Of a DNA stretch of 64,000 nucleotides, positions 17,111 through 26,409 are shown one piece after another; the stretch's first letter is position 1; every line of letters starts with the position of its first letter. Under the pieces are notes generated by a model. The model worked only from the letters and a program-made list of their open reading frames with translations, did no database searches and was not told the DNA's origin. The stretch is from Larkinella sp051857545 (GTDB lineage Bacteria; Bacteroidota; Bacteroidia; Cytophagales; Spirosomataceae), in assembly GCF_051857545.1 (NCBI RefSeq), contig NZ_JBPZHB010000012.1:1-64000 (forward strand). The letters are read 5' to 3'. A program made the position numbers and the translations under genes.

Positions 17111-17219
17111 ATAGGTAGTACACTAAAAGTATTTGACCCCATCTGTGTAAGGCTATTTTAATGGAATACGCAACCACCTTGACCGAAATAGCCACCCCAA
17201 GGTGGCTTCTGGAGTTTAC

Positions 17220-17255
17220 GCACCTGTTGCCCTATTGTACTAGGGCAACAGGTGC
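17220..17255. terminator. strong hairpin beyond the C10 protease gene
   Basis: Arms GCACCTGTTGCCCT and AGGGCAACAGGTGC form a perfect 14-bp stem with an 8-nt loop, 33 bp after the protease stop at 17289. On the plus strand it is followed by GGGTGTTTT, on the minus strand by no T run, so a role as minus-strand terminator is inferred mainly from position. Confidence 0.6.
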
Positions 17256-17288
17256 GGGTGTTTTAACAAAACAACTGGATAAATCAAT

Positions 17289-18668
17289 TTACAAGCTAGC
17301 CTCTGGCCGTATGGCAACCATCGCCCGGTTATAGGCATAGACATTGGTCTGGTTGTTATAGCCCTTCTTTTTATTGTCATCATAAAACGACCGGCCATAG
17401 TAGTACCCATTCCAATCACCTCCCCATCCCCAGTTCATGTGCAGCCAGTAGGTGTTGAGGCTACAGGTCGATTCAGCCTTCCGGTAGCCGCTGCATACCC
17501 AGACATGTTTAGACACATCTTGTGGATTTTTACCTTCTGTACCTATAAGTAGCACGGGCCGGTGTCCGTTGATCTCGTTGATAATATCTGCTTCTAAAGG
17601 ATCACCGATTAGCTTGACGGTCTTATAGCCAAACACATTCTTGAGGGCTGCTACTGCATTTTGGTTGTACACACCGGTTGCGTTAAGCCCCCATTCAGCC
17701 TTCATGCCGTACCCAATGTTGGCCAGCAGCTCGGCGGTGTGAAGGTTTGCACTGAAAGGATGCATTTCCTGCCAAAGAATAGTCCAGGTGCTACCCTGCC
17801 AAAAACCGGGTCTCTGGTACTTAATCTGTTTAGGATACTCATAGAAACCCATTACAGCAGCGGCTGCTACCGGCCAGCAGCCTGCTACCGCATGATTGGT
17901 AGGCAACTTGGGAGCATATGAATTAAAATGGGCAGTACCGAACGGGCCAGTCCCAGATTGAGCCAATTTTGATCTTACCAACGGCTCAAAGTAGGTAACA
18001 TTGGTCTGCTGACAGGGTGGTTCAGGTGCAGGGGTGGGACCGTCCGGCGGGGGAGGAGCCATGGCCCGGGCACCCTTAGCGGCCTGGCTCAGACCCGTGC
18101 TAGCCAGCAAACTGCCCCAGTCTTCCCCACGGCTCGGGGCAGCAATCCGGGCTCCGCGCGGGCTGGTGCGCTGCTGTTCAACGCTCGCCTGCTCCTGACC
18201 CAGCCAGGTCTTCACCACTTCGGGCATGTGCTGCACGTCCACACTGTCTTCGTCGCCCATAGCCAGCACGGCCTGCGCCCGTTTTTCGGCCGACAGGATG
18301 GCAAAGCCGCCCTGATTGTAGGTCACCACGTGCACGGCGGGCTGGTTGTGTTTGTCTTTAAAGGAGACGGCCTGCCGAATGGTCCGCTTGAGGCTGCCCA
18401 GCCGGGCGTTTTTGGTTCCCTGGTCTTTGTTGCCCGCCAGGTAAAGCTGCTGGAAGGTCTCGTTCTCGGCGACTTGCTTAGCCAGTTCAAGGGGCACAAT
18501 TTCGCCGTAGTAGTTGGCCTCATCGACGGCTTTGATCTGTAAGGCGACCGCGTCGGGTATGGTGGAAAGAGCTGGCTCCATCAGCTGCTCTTTGGAGCAG
18601 GAGACGGCCAGACCAGCCAGTAGCAGGGCAACAACGTACCCGCCAACCGGTGTTCGGTTGTACTTCAT
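17289..18668 (-). CDS. C10 family cysteine protease lipoprotein (streptopain-like)
   Basis: 459 residues. Lipoprotein signal with Cys24 (LLAGLAVSC). Residues about 40-150 match a Spi-type inhibitory propeptide (GGFAILSAEKRAQAVLAMGDE). The C10 catalytic domain follows from about 225: Cys264 in NHAVAGCWPVAAAAVMGFYEYP, equivalent to the GCVATA motif of streptopain, and the catalytic His near 383 in SKHVWVCSGY, with the MNWGWGG block after it. A Pro-rich linker (202-218) separates the domains. Likely a surface protease kept inactive until its propeptide is removed. It stands alone, ending at a strong hairpin. Confidence 0.88.
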   Translation of the reverse strand: MKYNRTPVGGYVVALLLAGLAVSCSKEQLMEPALSTIPDAVALQIKAVDEANYYGEIVPLELAKQVAENETFQQLYLAGNKDQGTKNARLGSLKRTIRQAVSFKDKHNQPAVHVVTYNQGGFAILSAEKRAQAVLAMGDEDSVDVQHMPEVVKTWLGQEQASVEQQRTSPRGARIAAPSRGEDWGSLLASTGLSQAAKGARAMAPPPPDGPTPAPEPPCQQTNVTYFEPLVRSKLAQSGTGPFGTAHFNSYAPKLPTNHAVAGCWPVAAAAVMGFYEYPKQIKYQRPGFWQGSTWTILWQEMHPFSANLHTAELLANIGYGMKAEWGLNATGVYNQNAVAALKNVFGYKTVKLIGDPLEADIINEINGHRPVLLIGTEGKNPQDVSKHVWVCSGYRKAESTCSLNTYWLHMNWGWGGDWNGYYYGRSFYDDNKKKGYNNQTNVYAYNRAMVAIRPEASL

Positions 18669-18803
18669 TGCTGATAAACATTTGAGATTAAAAAATAATA
18701 CCGCTCTTGTTGATTGATAACGGTGTTTAGATACGCCACACGGCGTTGGGGTAATGCCCGCGAGGCAAAACCTGGAGCGATTGTGTCGTTAAAAAGCCGG
18801 AGT

Positions 18804-19313
18804 TCACTCCGCGATACGCGGGTCATGCGGAAAAATGTCCATATACTGCCGGATGAGGGCCATCAACCGCTGCTGCTCTTCGGCCGAAGGCGGCTCCGTG
18901 GATTTGGGTGGATGTAGCGGATCATCGATGGGTTGGCCAATCTTCCGCAGGAACGGCTCCATCTGCGGTGGGCTGTGTATACCGATGTAGCGGCCGGTTG
19001 CACTACCCACGTTTTTGATGTTATGCCACGCCATTGCCGGAATGGAAACGATGTCGCCCGCTTCGGCCCGTATCGTGTTTACCTGATTATCAGCATCCAC
19101 GGTGGTGATCTTGAAGACCCCCTCCAGAAAATAAAAAACCTTGGAGGAGGGATTTCGGTGTATAACGGGTGGCCCACCGCCAGCGGGTACCCGCGCATCA
19201 ACAACCAGCATGGAACCGGCCGAGTTGCGGCTGCCTACTTTGATCGTAACAACATCGCCGGCCGCATACAAATGTTCGCCTTCATGGGCTTTGACATGGT
19301 GAATTGTGTTCAT
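18804..19313 (-). CDS. cupin-domain protein
   Basis: About 169 residues from MNTIHHVKAHEG (a Met eight codons upstream at 19337 is possible). One cupin barrel: the metal motif 1 region reads PPVIHRNPSSKVFYFLEG, with His and Glu ligands, and motif 2 AGDIVSIPAMAWHNIKN supplies the second His. Residue spacing fits quercetin dioxygenase-like cupins. A charged C-terminal tail (PPSAEEQQRLMALIRQYMDIF) is extra. No signal peptide, so cytoplasmic. Substrate unknown. Confidence 0.82.
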   Translation of the reverse strand: MNTIHHVKAHEGEHLYAAGDVVTIKVGSRNSAGSMLVVDARVPAGGGPPVIHRNPSSKVFYFLEGVFKITTVDADNQVNTIRAEAGDIVSIPAMAWHNIKNVGSATGRYIGIHSPPQMEPFLRKIGQPIDDPLHPPKSTEPPSAEEQQRLMALIRQYMDIFPHDPRIAE

Positions 19314-19417
19314 GATTTTGTTGAATTGAGTTTGCATTATACTGAATTGTTTGGTAGTCTGATTTAAAACGGTGGTTGGGGAACGTCGTGATGGCTTCGC
19401 TGAAGTTGTGTTCGCCC

Positions 19418-19713
19418 TACCATAAACCTGTTACTACATGGCCCATCCCAGGTAAGTCAACGGCATACACCCGAAAACACTGGCTTTAGGCAATTATATC
19501 CTGTTGCCAGGAAAAGGAGTTGGAAGCCGCTCCGTGCAATAAGACTAAGGCAGGCAGGTGGTCGGAGCCACAGGCGATGGTAAAGGTATCGCCATGGCGG
19601 GTTGACACCAACTGGGTTTGGTACGGTATCGGCCAGACGTCAAGTACCGAATCGTAAAAGGCTTCTACCGCCAGTTGGCCCAGATGTGTTTTGTAAACTC
19701 CGGATGGCTTCAT
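19418..19713 (-). pseudogene. alpha/beta-hydrolase N-terminal fragment
   Basis: From MKPSGVYKTHLG the sequence matches alpha/beta-hydrolases: YDSVLDVWPIPY, TRHGDTFTIACG and ALVLLHGAASNSFSW (oxyanion HG motif). A TAA stop at the expected Tyr codon after QDIIA breaks the frame, which then continues as SQCFRVYAVDLPGMG before the second stop at 19418. The nucleophile, cap and catalytic His regions are gone, so this is a truncated relic. Confidence 0.75.
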
Positions 19714-19810
19714 GTTTGGATCCCGATTTTTTGTCGTCAATGACCCAGTAGAACGAAGTAGCCATGAAGGCGACTAAGGCCCCCAACAGCTCGCGTTCAA
19801 CTTTGTTCAT
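19640..19810 (-). CDS. possible small membrane protein
   Basis: An open frame of 56 codons starting MNKVERELLGALVAFMATSFYWVIDDKK has one hydrophobic helix and a charged end. It overlaps the hydrolase relic in another frame, so only its N-terminal half lies in otherwise unused DNA. No family recognised; it may be a chance frame. Confidence 0.25.
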   Translation of the reverse strand: MNKVERELLGALVAFMATSFYWVIDDKKSGSKHEAIRSLQNTSGPTGGRSLLRFGT

Positions 19811-19850
19811 ACCGTAAACTAGCCTGATGCACCGATCGGGTTTCAGCGAT

Positions 19851-20183
19851 CTACCTTTCTTTAAACACGTTTTTATCCCAGCCCCGAAAGTCATAGTATC
19901 GGCTCTTGGGTTCGCCGGTCCAGCCGTTGATGCCTTTTTTGCGGGGTAGGTAGTAGCCATGAACGTACAGAATGGGGAACAAGGTCAGCCCTAAGACAAT
20001 CAGGGCGACGTCTCGGCCGGCATAAGCGGATAAACTACCGATGAGCAGCAGCGTGAGCAAGTACTTTCCCACGCGCCGTAGTTTAGGCGTTTGCTCCTCG
20101 AAGTGCCCCATCAGGATGTTGCCTACGGCAAAGATTCCACTCACCAGGGCGACTTCAAACCAAAGAGATTCCGTGTTCCACAT
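19851..20183 (-). CDS. small three-helix membrane protein
   Basis: 110 residues with membrane segments at about 9-25, 41-56 and 60-78, followed by a basic tail (YLPRKKGINGWTGEPKSRYYDF). No family recognised. Composition and hydrophobic pattern are regular enough for a real gene. Confidence 0.6.
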   Translation of the reverse strand: MWNTESLWFEVALVSGIFAVGNILMGHFEEQTPKLRRVGKYLLTLLLIGSLSAYAGRDVALIVLGLTLFPILYVHGYYLPRKKGINGWTGEPKSRYYDFRGWDKNVFKER

Positions 20184-20298
20184 TCGATTGTCGTTGACTG
20201 GTTTCCGTCTTTAAAAGCACTCTTGTCAGGCGAACTAATCATTTGAGTTGGCTCGCCCGACGAGATTGCTATCGAACACACCCGCTCGCATTGACTGA

Positions 20299-21867
20299 TC
20301 AGAATGACAAGAGCTTGGGGTTACGCACCACGCCAATGGACTCTGTCTGGGACCAGCTTCCAGAAAATTTCTGTTTATTGCTAAACTCATCCATCTTGAT
20401 CAGGTCGCTGCCCGACACAATGTACAAGTAGCCGGCCGCTCCGGTCATCGCTTTTACGTCGGCGAATCCCTCCCCACCCAAAACGGCTCCGGTAACCGTG
20501 TTGACCTGGAATAGAGCGTCCCTGCGCATGACATAAATCTTATCTGCATTGACGCTCACCGCAGCCATGCCTCTAACATCATACCAGGTAACACCATTGT
20601 AGTTCCTCTCAATCTGGCCCGTCGTCGTACTGACTTTAAATAACCCATCATTGGCCACTATATACAAGGCGTTATTATGGTAATGCAGGGTTTGAACACC
20701 CAGCCATTGAGCTAGTGCCGTCCGCTGACCATACTGGTTAATTTTATAAAGCTTGCTGTTATAGACCGCGTAGAAGTTGCCCTGAGCGTCCTGACCGGTC
20801 AGTCCTTTGGCACCCGTCCAGTCGTCCGTACCAACTGGCTCGTAGTGCCCATTATACCGGTTTGTTTTCCATAGTTCCCCCCCCTGGATGCCCCAGATGT
20901 ACTGGTCGTTTTCAGCTAGTGTCTTAGCTGCACCGTTCCAGTCCTTACCCAGAAATGCCGCTTTTCCATTCTTTGGATTGACCGCGTACAGGCTACCCCC
21001 ACTGACAATGTAGAGGTTCGAATACATGGAGATGACCGTACTAACATCATTGTTTGATAAGTAGGTCGCGCGTACCCAATTTTGGCCGTCCTTGCGGGTA
21101 ATGGTGGCTTTGCCATTCCGGGAGAAGGCGTCTTTCGGATACATCATAACGGAATTGTAGTCAAACCAGCCGTAATCAAACCCCTGTCCGATAGGCCAGC
21201 GATTGAATTGTTCTTTTATCTTATCTTCAGGAATAATGTTATCCCAAAGAATGTTGATGTAGTCATCCCGGTCGCGTCGGCTGTGTTCGTGATATAAGCC
21301 GACCGCATGGCCAATCTCATGGATAACAACGGCCATTTCATTATCTTCTTTTAACTTAATTTCCTGCCTGCCGCCCTGTCTGCCCACGAAGGAAAAGTTC
21401 CCTTCATTTGAGTCAACGAAGTGGATGTAATCGGCCTGATCAGTGCGGGGAACAAACCGGAGGGGTGTTTTAGCCTCCCAGTGCTGAATTGCCTTGCTGA
21501 TGGTGGCATTGTCGAGATTAGGTCCGATCTCATAATGAACCGTCCAGTCCTGCCAGCGGTGATCTTTGTTCGCTAACCCGGCTCCTTTGATGCGGGCATT
21601 GGAACTGCCAGCCCCCTCTGGTACTGAGGCCAGGTCGTCTTTCGAGAGCAGGATGTCACCTTCCAGAATGGCTTGGCCATTTTTATCGTTATACGTGATG
21701 GGTATTCCTCTGAAGGTGCCGTGTTTGAGAACGCCGGTGGTATCCGAATGGAGGCTGTTTTTGGGCTGAGCTGATGTGGTTTGTTCCAGGTCTTTCTCGC
21801 AGGAACTAAGTAGTGATCCGGCCAAAAGAAGGCCGGTTGCCCAGATGGACAGATGGTTGGTTTTCAT
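20299..21867 (-). CDS. astacin-like metalloprotease lipoprotein (M12A)
   Basis: 522 residues. Lipobox SLLSSC with Cys23. The catalytic domain (about 95-285) shows the zinc motif HEIGHAVGLYHEHSRRDR: His183, Glu184, His187 and His193, and the Met-turn SVMMYP near 239-244, both standard for astacins. The C-terminal half (290-510) contains recurring YIVSGGSLYAVNPKNGKAAFLG-like units, suggesting a beta-propeller for substrate or surface binding. A TACTTTTG promoter box sits 32 bp upstream. Probably degrades extracellular proteins. Confidence 0.9.
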   Translation of the reverse strand: MKTNHLSIWATGLLLAGSLLSSCEKDLEQTTSAQPKNSLHSDTTGVLKHGTFRGIPITYNDKNGQAILEGDILLSKDDLASVPEGAGSSNARIKGAGLANKDHRWQDWTVHYEIGPNLDNATISKAIQHWEAKTPLRFVPRTDQADYIHFVDSNEGNFSFVGRQGGRQEIKLKEDNEMAVVIHEIGHAVGLYHEHSRRDRDDYINILWDNIIPEDKIKEQFNRWPIGQGFDYGWFDYNSVMMYPKDAFSRNGKATITRKDGQNWVRATYLSNNDVSTVISMYSNLYIVSGGSLYAVNPKNGKAAFLGKDWNGAAKTLAENDQYIWGIQGGELWKTNRYNGHYEPVGTDDWTGAKGLTGQDAQGNFYAVYNSKLYKINQYGQRTALAQWLGVQTLHYHNNALYIVANDGLFKVSTTTGQIERNYNGVTWYDVRGMAAVSVNADKIYVMRRDALFQVNTVTGAVLGGEGFADVKAMTGAAGYLYIVSGSDLIKMDEFSNKQKFSGSWSQTESIGVVRNPKLLSF

Positions 21868-21898
21868 GAACTTGATGTGGTAATTGATTGAATTAAGG

Positions 21899-21906
21899 CA
21901 AAAGTA
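21899..21906 (-). promoter_or_regulatory. TAnnTTTG promoter box for the astacin gene
   Basis: TACTTTTG on the minus strand, 32 bp upstream of the ATG. It matches the Bacteroidota -7 element; the -33 element is not distinct. Confidence 0.5.
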
Positions 21907-22103
21907 CTGGGGTGCATTGCCAGCGACAATAGTGCTTTTGCATCAGATTTGTGTTGATTGAGTGGCTACGCACCGCCTTCCTGTGGCCGGAACCGCAGCT
22001 GGACCATGTACAAGTCGGCGCACCACTACGGCACCATTACGTTCCTGTCAGACAGTTGCGTTGTCTGGCGTTGATCGGTTTGTTCTGGCTGAACACGGTC
22101 TGT

Positions 22104-22754
22104 TCACACCGTTCGCTGTCGGTGTTCACCCGAAACGGAATCACCACGACGCCTACCGGGTAAGTCTAAGTGTGTCGGGGTGCGGTTCTTAGCGTATGCG
22201 GAAAGGGCATACCCCAGTAGAGCCCAGACTAATCCCCACAAGTTAATCAGCAGACGGGGCGGATGGCCGGTGATCGCCAGTACCGGAAACATAACCACCA
22301 GGGGATAGAGGCCCGTGAGCAGAGGCATCCAGCGTTGCCAGCCACGCCAGCGGCCCGCCCGCCAGACGGCGATGCCCACCAGAACCATGCCGATCGCATT
22401 CAGGATGGCCCCCAACTGCGGTAACGGGATCGGTAGCAGGGTCATTACCACCGGGGTAGGTAACAAGGCTGTTGCGCCATAACAAAGTTGGCCCAGGAAG
22501 GGAATAAAAAGTAGCGCTTTGGCCCCCATTGAGCGACCCGTGGCGCCGGTGATTAGTAGAGCGTAAAGCCCACTCATAAAGCCGATCTGGGACAGCAAAA
22601 ACAGCGTTCGCAAAAGGTAGTCATGCTGCTCAAAGAAAAGCCGCATGGCTGGGGGAAATCCTTTGACGGCCCCCATCGTGAAAAGACTGAGGGTAAATAA
22701 CAGCCCACCTGCCATGCAGGCTAAGCCCAATCGGGAAACGGTACGTTGTTTCAT
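22104..22754 (-). CDS. multi-pass membrane protein of unknown function
   Basis: 216 residues with about six membrane helices (12-34, 45-65, 78-100, 108-128, 140-160 and 165-185) and a basic cytoplasmic tail (KNRTPTHLDLPGRRRGD). Conserved polar positions within helices are few. No family recognised with confidence; size and topology recall small DUF membrane proteins. Confidence 0.65.
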   Translation of the reverse strand: MKQRTVSRLGLACMAGGLLFTLSLFTMGAVKGFPPAMRLFFEQHDYLLRTLFLLSQIGFMSGLYALLITGATGRSMGAKALLFIPFLGQLCYGATALLPTPVVMTLLPIPLPQLGAILNAIGMVLVGIAVWRAGRWRGWQRWMPLLTGLYPLVVMFPVLAITGHPPRLLINLWGLVWALLGYALSAYAKNRTPTHLDLPGRRRGDSVSGEHRQRTV

Positions 22755-22925
22755 TTTCGTTTTGTTTATGAGTAATGGGTGGAAAAATGCTGAATCGCAG
22801 TACGGCCAAGAACGTTTTTGGAACGTAACGGTTACTTTTGAAAAGGCCAGGAGAACCCGTAGAAAGGGTATACTTAACCCTACCTGGGTACCAACGGTGG
22901 GTGGTAAATGTCGAAAAAAACTTTT

Positions 22926-23444
22926 CTAGTATCGCTTCCCTGAATTTACACCGACCGTAGTGAACGGGATGAGGCCAAGGAGGCCAAATGAAAGCATAGC
23001 AAATACGAACCGGTTTTGGAAATTGGCAATTGCGGCCGTTTGATATCCCTTTAGCGTTGCCAGATTTGTGTTTGTCAAGTGATTCAGGTCCAGACCATTG
23101 ATAAATTCATTGATCGGCAGCTGTTCCCGAACGGTAAACGCCACATCGATCACAAAAAGAAGGAAGGAGAGGACCAGTAAAAGAAAATGTCGGCTTTTCC
23201 AGTTTCGTATCGTAAAGGCGATGTTAAGCATAAAAAGTCCGATCATCGCCGGGCCCATGACACCCATTCGACGATGCATGAACGTACCGTCGACAATCTT
23301 CCAGTATTTGGCATACTCCAACGGAGTCAATTGGGTTTCAACCGGGCACATTTCATGAAAAAAGTGCATGCCGGCATAGAGGCCAATTACGACAAGCAAC
23401 AAATAAGACAAAGCGTTTTTAATTGAAAAAACTAGAGTTTGCAT
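22926..23444 (-). CDS. DUF1772 (anthrone oxygenase-like) membrane protein
   Basis: 172 residues from MQTLVFSIKNAL; the longer frame upstream overlaps the monooxygenase stop and lacks features. Four membrane helices and the DUF1772 motifs GLYAGMHFFHEMCP, YWKIVDGTFMHRRMGVMGPAM and PINEFINGL. The family includes cofactor-free anthrone oxygenases, but most bacterial members are uncharacterised. Last gene of a likely operon with the monooxygenase and reductase upstream, 26 bp after the monooxygenase stop. Confidence 0.75.
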   Translation of the reverse strand: MQTLVFSIKNALSYLLLVVIGLYAGMHFFHEMCPVETQLTPLEYAKYWKIVDGTFMHRRMGVMGPAMIGLFMLNIAFTIRNWKSRHFLLLVLSFLLFVIDVAFTVREQLPINEFINGLDLNHLTNTNLATLKGYQTAAIANFQNRFVFAMLSFGLLGLIPFTTVGVNSGKRY

Positions 23445-23470
23445 AAAATGAGAAGACGTACATACCAGGC

Positions 23471-24763
23471 TCATTCGGATTGAATGGCCGCCTGATTTTG
23501 CTGGTGAACAATTGAAAAAATCTGGTCGGCAATCCACTTTGCATCGTCCTTGATACCGAACAGGACACTTGATTTGCGACTCCTCAGCCAGTGAAGTCCC
23601 AGGAAATACAAGCCGTCCACCGGGGAAAGGCCATCTTGCAGCACCGGATTTCCGGAGTTATCGAAAACCGGCAAGTGGATATAACTGAAATCAGAAACAA
23701 AACCCGTCGCCCAAATCAGGGAAGTAATCTCCTGCTGTCTGAAATTGATTGCTGTCGGTGTTTGAGAGATATCCAGCAAGGGGTCCGGCTCATCGTCCGG
23801 GTCCAGTTCGGCGGCCGGGGCCGTTAATTGGTTTTCAGCAATAAAAGCGTCAATCATTGCTTTTACCCGCCGGGAGAAATCGTCAGCAAAACGGACATGC
23901 GTCAACGCATCCGCGGAAAAACGGGCCGTGCCGTCGGTGATTTCCTGCATTTTGCCCAACAGGATAACGCCTTTTTTGGCAAGCATCTGCAAACTGAGCG
24001 TTTTGCGGCCGTTGTCCGTGCCTTTGAGCAAAGGCGTTTTCAGGTGCAGCAGGGCGTGATCGGGCACTTCATCCGGACGAACATTGAAAAAATCCGTCAG
24101 AATCAACCAGTCCATAATGTCTTTGCCACGGTAGTGTCTGGGGCATCGGGGCACCCTGCTTGTCGCCAGATAGACGGTTTTTCCGGCATCAACCAGGTCC
24201 TCCGCGATTTGGCAACCTGATTGCGCACTGCCCACAATCAGTACATTTCCTTCGGGCAGTTGAGTCACATTCCGGTATTGGCTACTGTGGATTTGCCGGA
24301 TCTCAGGGGCAATTTTGCTTTCCAGTAATGCGGTTTGCGGTTTGCTTTGCGCACCTGAGGCAATGACCACATGCCGGGACGTATAGGTGCTCATCCGTCC
24401 ATTTTGCGTGGTACGGATTCGAAACAGCGTGGACCCGGGCTCCTGGTCAATTCGGGTAACCAGGGTATGAGCCAAAACCGGAAGCCTATGCGTTTGCACA
24501 TAGCGCTGCATCGATACCGCTAACGATTGAGCCGAATCAAACGTGTCCGGATCGGTTTCGTCAGGCTCACATCCGGGCAGGGTGTTGAGCTTATTGGCGG
24601 TATTCATGCGAAAGCTGTCCCACCGCTGGGAAACCCAGGATTCCCCAATCGTTCCCCGTTCCAGAACCAGATGGCTCAGCCCGTGTTGCTTCAGAAAATA
24701 GCTGGTGCTTAGACCGGCATGGCCCGCCCCAACTACAATGACTTCCAGTGGATTCATTGACAT
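23471..24763 (-). CDS. FAD-dependent monooxygenase/oxidoreductase (CzcO-like)
   Basis: 430 residues. FAD motif VIVVGAGHAGLSTSYFL (8-24), ERGTIGESW, a second Rossmann motif NVLIVGSAQSGCQIAEDL (near 172-190) for NADPH, and IWATGF (near 345), all as in class B flavin monooxygenases and CzcO-type proteins. The exact FxGxxxHxxxW fingerprint of Baeyer-Villiger enzymes is absent (HSSQYRNV instead), so it is better called a general flavin oxidoreductase. It follows the SDR-like reductase by 30 bp; both follow the sigma factor gene. Confidence 0.85.
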   Translation of the reverse strand: MSMNPLEVIVVGAGHAGLSTSYFLKQHGLSHLVLERGTIGESWVSQRWDSFRMNTANKLNTLPGCEPDETDPDTFDSAQSLAVSMQRYVQTHRLPVLAHTLVTRIDQEPGSTLFRIRTTQNGRMSTYTSRHVVIASGAQSKPQTALLESKIAPEIRQIHSSQYRNVTQLPEGNVLIVGSAQSGCQIAEDLVDAGKTVYLATSRVPRCPRHYRGKDIMDWLILTDFFNVRPDEVPDHALLHLKTPLLKGTDNGRKTLSLQMLAKKGVILLGKMQEITDGTARFSADALTHVRFADDFSRRVKAMIDAFIAENQLTAPAAELDPDDEPDPLLDISQTPTAINFRQQEITSLIWATGFVSDFSYIHLPVFDNSGNPVLQDGLSPVDGLYFLGLHWLRSRKSSVLFGIKDDAKWIADQIFSIVHQQNQAAIQSE

Positions 24764-24793
24764 TTGAAAAGTGAATTGAAAGGATCGGTTTGC

Positions 24794-25423
24794 TTACGGC
24801 AGGAGTCGAACGGATTGGCCGATGAAGCGGCCATCACCTACGAGTGTCAGCATAAAATGGGCCACGTCAGCCCGGGATAGCGTCGTGGCAAAATGGCGGG
24901 AAATCAAGTTTTCACCCGCGCGATACGTTTTCGTTAAGGGACCATTGGTCAAAATCGGAGCCCGGACAATCTGCCACTCCAAGCGGGATTGACGAATCAT
25001 TTTTTCCCGTTCCTCGTGTCCCCTGATTTCGGTTCGTAACAGCGTCGGGGCTAAATTTCGAATCATGAACCCGGCCTCTTTGCGACTCTCGCGAACGCCC
25101 AGCGTAGACAAATAGATGAAGCGCGGCACGGATTCAACTTCCATGGCTTTGAGGATGTTGGCAAGTCCGGTCATCAGAACCGGGTCGAATTTGAACATAT
25201 TGTCAGCACCCAGGGCGGAGACCACCGCATCCTGGCCCTGGATTGCCCGTTGCACCGTGGCAAAATCGCTTACATTGCCTTGAATCAAGGTAAGCCGTGG
25301 GTGCGTGGTAGTCAGTTTGGTCGGATCCCGAACAAAAGCGGTTATCTTATGGCCCTGATTCAATGCCTGCCGGATCAGCTGTTGACCCGTAGCTCCCGAA
25401 GCCCCGAAAATCAGAATGTTCAT
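24794..25423 (-). CDS. atypical SDR NAD(P)-binding protein
   Basis: 209 residues starting MNILIFGASGATGQQLIRQAL, the GxxGxxG dinucleotide motif of atypical SDRs of the NmrA/BLVRB type. DAVVSALGADN and FIYLSTLGVRES follow. The catalytic YxxxK of classical SDRs is missing, as expected for this group. Probably a flavin or quinone reductase or a redox sensor. It is first of the three-gene run downstream of the ECF sigma factor. Confidence 0.85.
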   Translation of the reverse strand: MNILIFGASGATGQQLIRQALNQGHKITAFVRDPTKLTTTHPRLTLIQGNVSDFATVQRAIQGQDAVVSALGADNMFKFDPVLMTGLANILKAMEVESVPRFIYLSTLGVRESRKEAGFMIRNLAPTLLRTEIRGHEEREKMIRQSRLEWQIVRAPILTNGPLTKTYRAGENLISRHFATTLSRADVAHFMLTLVGDGRFIGQSVRLLP

Positions 25424-25485
25424 CGTTTCTCTTCTTTTTCTCTAAGAGATGAGAACCCTACCAAAAGTTCGGTTCAGTCACCCAT

Positions 25486-26409
25486 TTATTTTTCGGACAA
25501 ATGAAAAACCACCCGGCTGGCCTTCCCATCTTTGCGGTGAATCACCGTAACCGAGGCTGGAGGGCAATGGTTGGGGTGTTCACTGGAGTTGAAATGAACA
25601 GCCTCAATCACCGAAATAATACCACTACTAAAAATGGTGACGGGCTTGAGCCAGCTGCCGACCTGGCGGTCTTCTTCCACCATTTTCTCCAAAACCTGCC
25701 CTCCGGCGTAGCTTTTGCCAGTGGTAAATACGATCTGGCTGTGCTGAAGATGCGTCAGCAACTTGGTTTTGCACGCATCATAGGTATGCATCCCCCCATA
25801 CATCGCCTGGTAATAGTCATTCCACTCTTCACTTTCCCGCCATTCGCGTTCATTGGCATCCTGGTGCCGGTTCCACTGTTCGAGCAGTTTGAGTCGGGCC
25901 TGGTTGAGACGGCTTCTGACCGTTCCCACGGGCACACCCAGAATGGCCGCAATTTCTTCATACGACTGAAAGGTGGAAAAATAGCGCAGGATCAAGGTGC
26001 TGTGTAAGGCATCGGGCAATTTAGCCATGGCACTATAGAGTCGGCTTTGGGTCGAAAGCTGATCGAACTTTCGATTGATTTCATCCTCCCAGAAGGACTC
26101 GTTTTCACTGGGTAAGCTTTCCAGGTAAACGGTATTCTTTTGGCGGGAAAGCGTACGGTAGCAGGTATGGGTGACAATCTGCCGGAGCCAGCCACCGAAA
26201 TTCTCCGGATCGTTTAGCTGCGAAAGTTTCAGGTAGGCCGAGACAAACCCATCCTGAACGGCATCGGTAGCCGCGTCGGAATCCCGGCAAATGCGCAAAG
26301 CAATAGCGTACATGCCCGGATAATATTTTCGATACAGGGTGTTCCAGGCAGTGGTTTCTCCTGCTGCTGCCGCTCGAACCCATTCACTAACATTCGCAAC
26401 TACCACCAT
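25486..26409 (-). CDS. ECF sigma factor with C-terminal SnoaL-like domain
   Basis: 307 residues. Sigma-70 region 2 (10-80; YRKYYPGMYAIALRICRDSDAATDAVQDGFVSAYLKL) and region 4 (130-180; YEEIAAILGVPVGTVRSRLNQARLKL) are clear. The extra C-terminal part (about 205-307; AGGQVLEKMVEEDR, VIHRKDGKASRVVFHL) resembles the SnoaL-like regulatory tails of SigJ/ECF41-type sigma factors, which work without a classical membrane anti-sigma. None is encoded here. The reductase, monooxygenase and DUF1772 genes follow on the same strand and are its likely targets. Confidence 0.85.
   Translation of the reverse strand: MVVVANVSEWVRAAAAGETTAWNTLYRKYYPGMYAIALRICRDSDAATDAVQDGFVSAYLKLSQLNDPENFGGWLRQIVTHTCYRTLSRQKNTVYLESLPSENESFWEDEINRKFDQLSTQSRLYSAMAKLPDALHSTLILRYFSTFQSYEEIAAILGVPVGTVRSRLNQARLKLLEQWNRHQDANEREWRESEEWNDYYQAMYGGMHTYDACKTKLLTHLQHSQIVFTTGKSYAGGQVLEKMVEEDRQVGSWLKPVTIFSSGIISVIEAVHFNSSEHPNHCPPASVTVIHRKDGKASRVVFHLSEK

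Larger units (their letters stand above)
16814..17288. other. AT-rich gap with palindromes
   Basis: No gene seen. It holds four TGTCTCA/TGAGACA heptamers (near 16943, 16973, 17004 and 17062), a near-perfect 30-bp palindrome (17011-17040), one copy of a dispersed bipartite repeat (17047-17110) and two hairpins (17174-17205 and 17220-17255). Confidence 0.5.
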
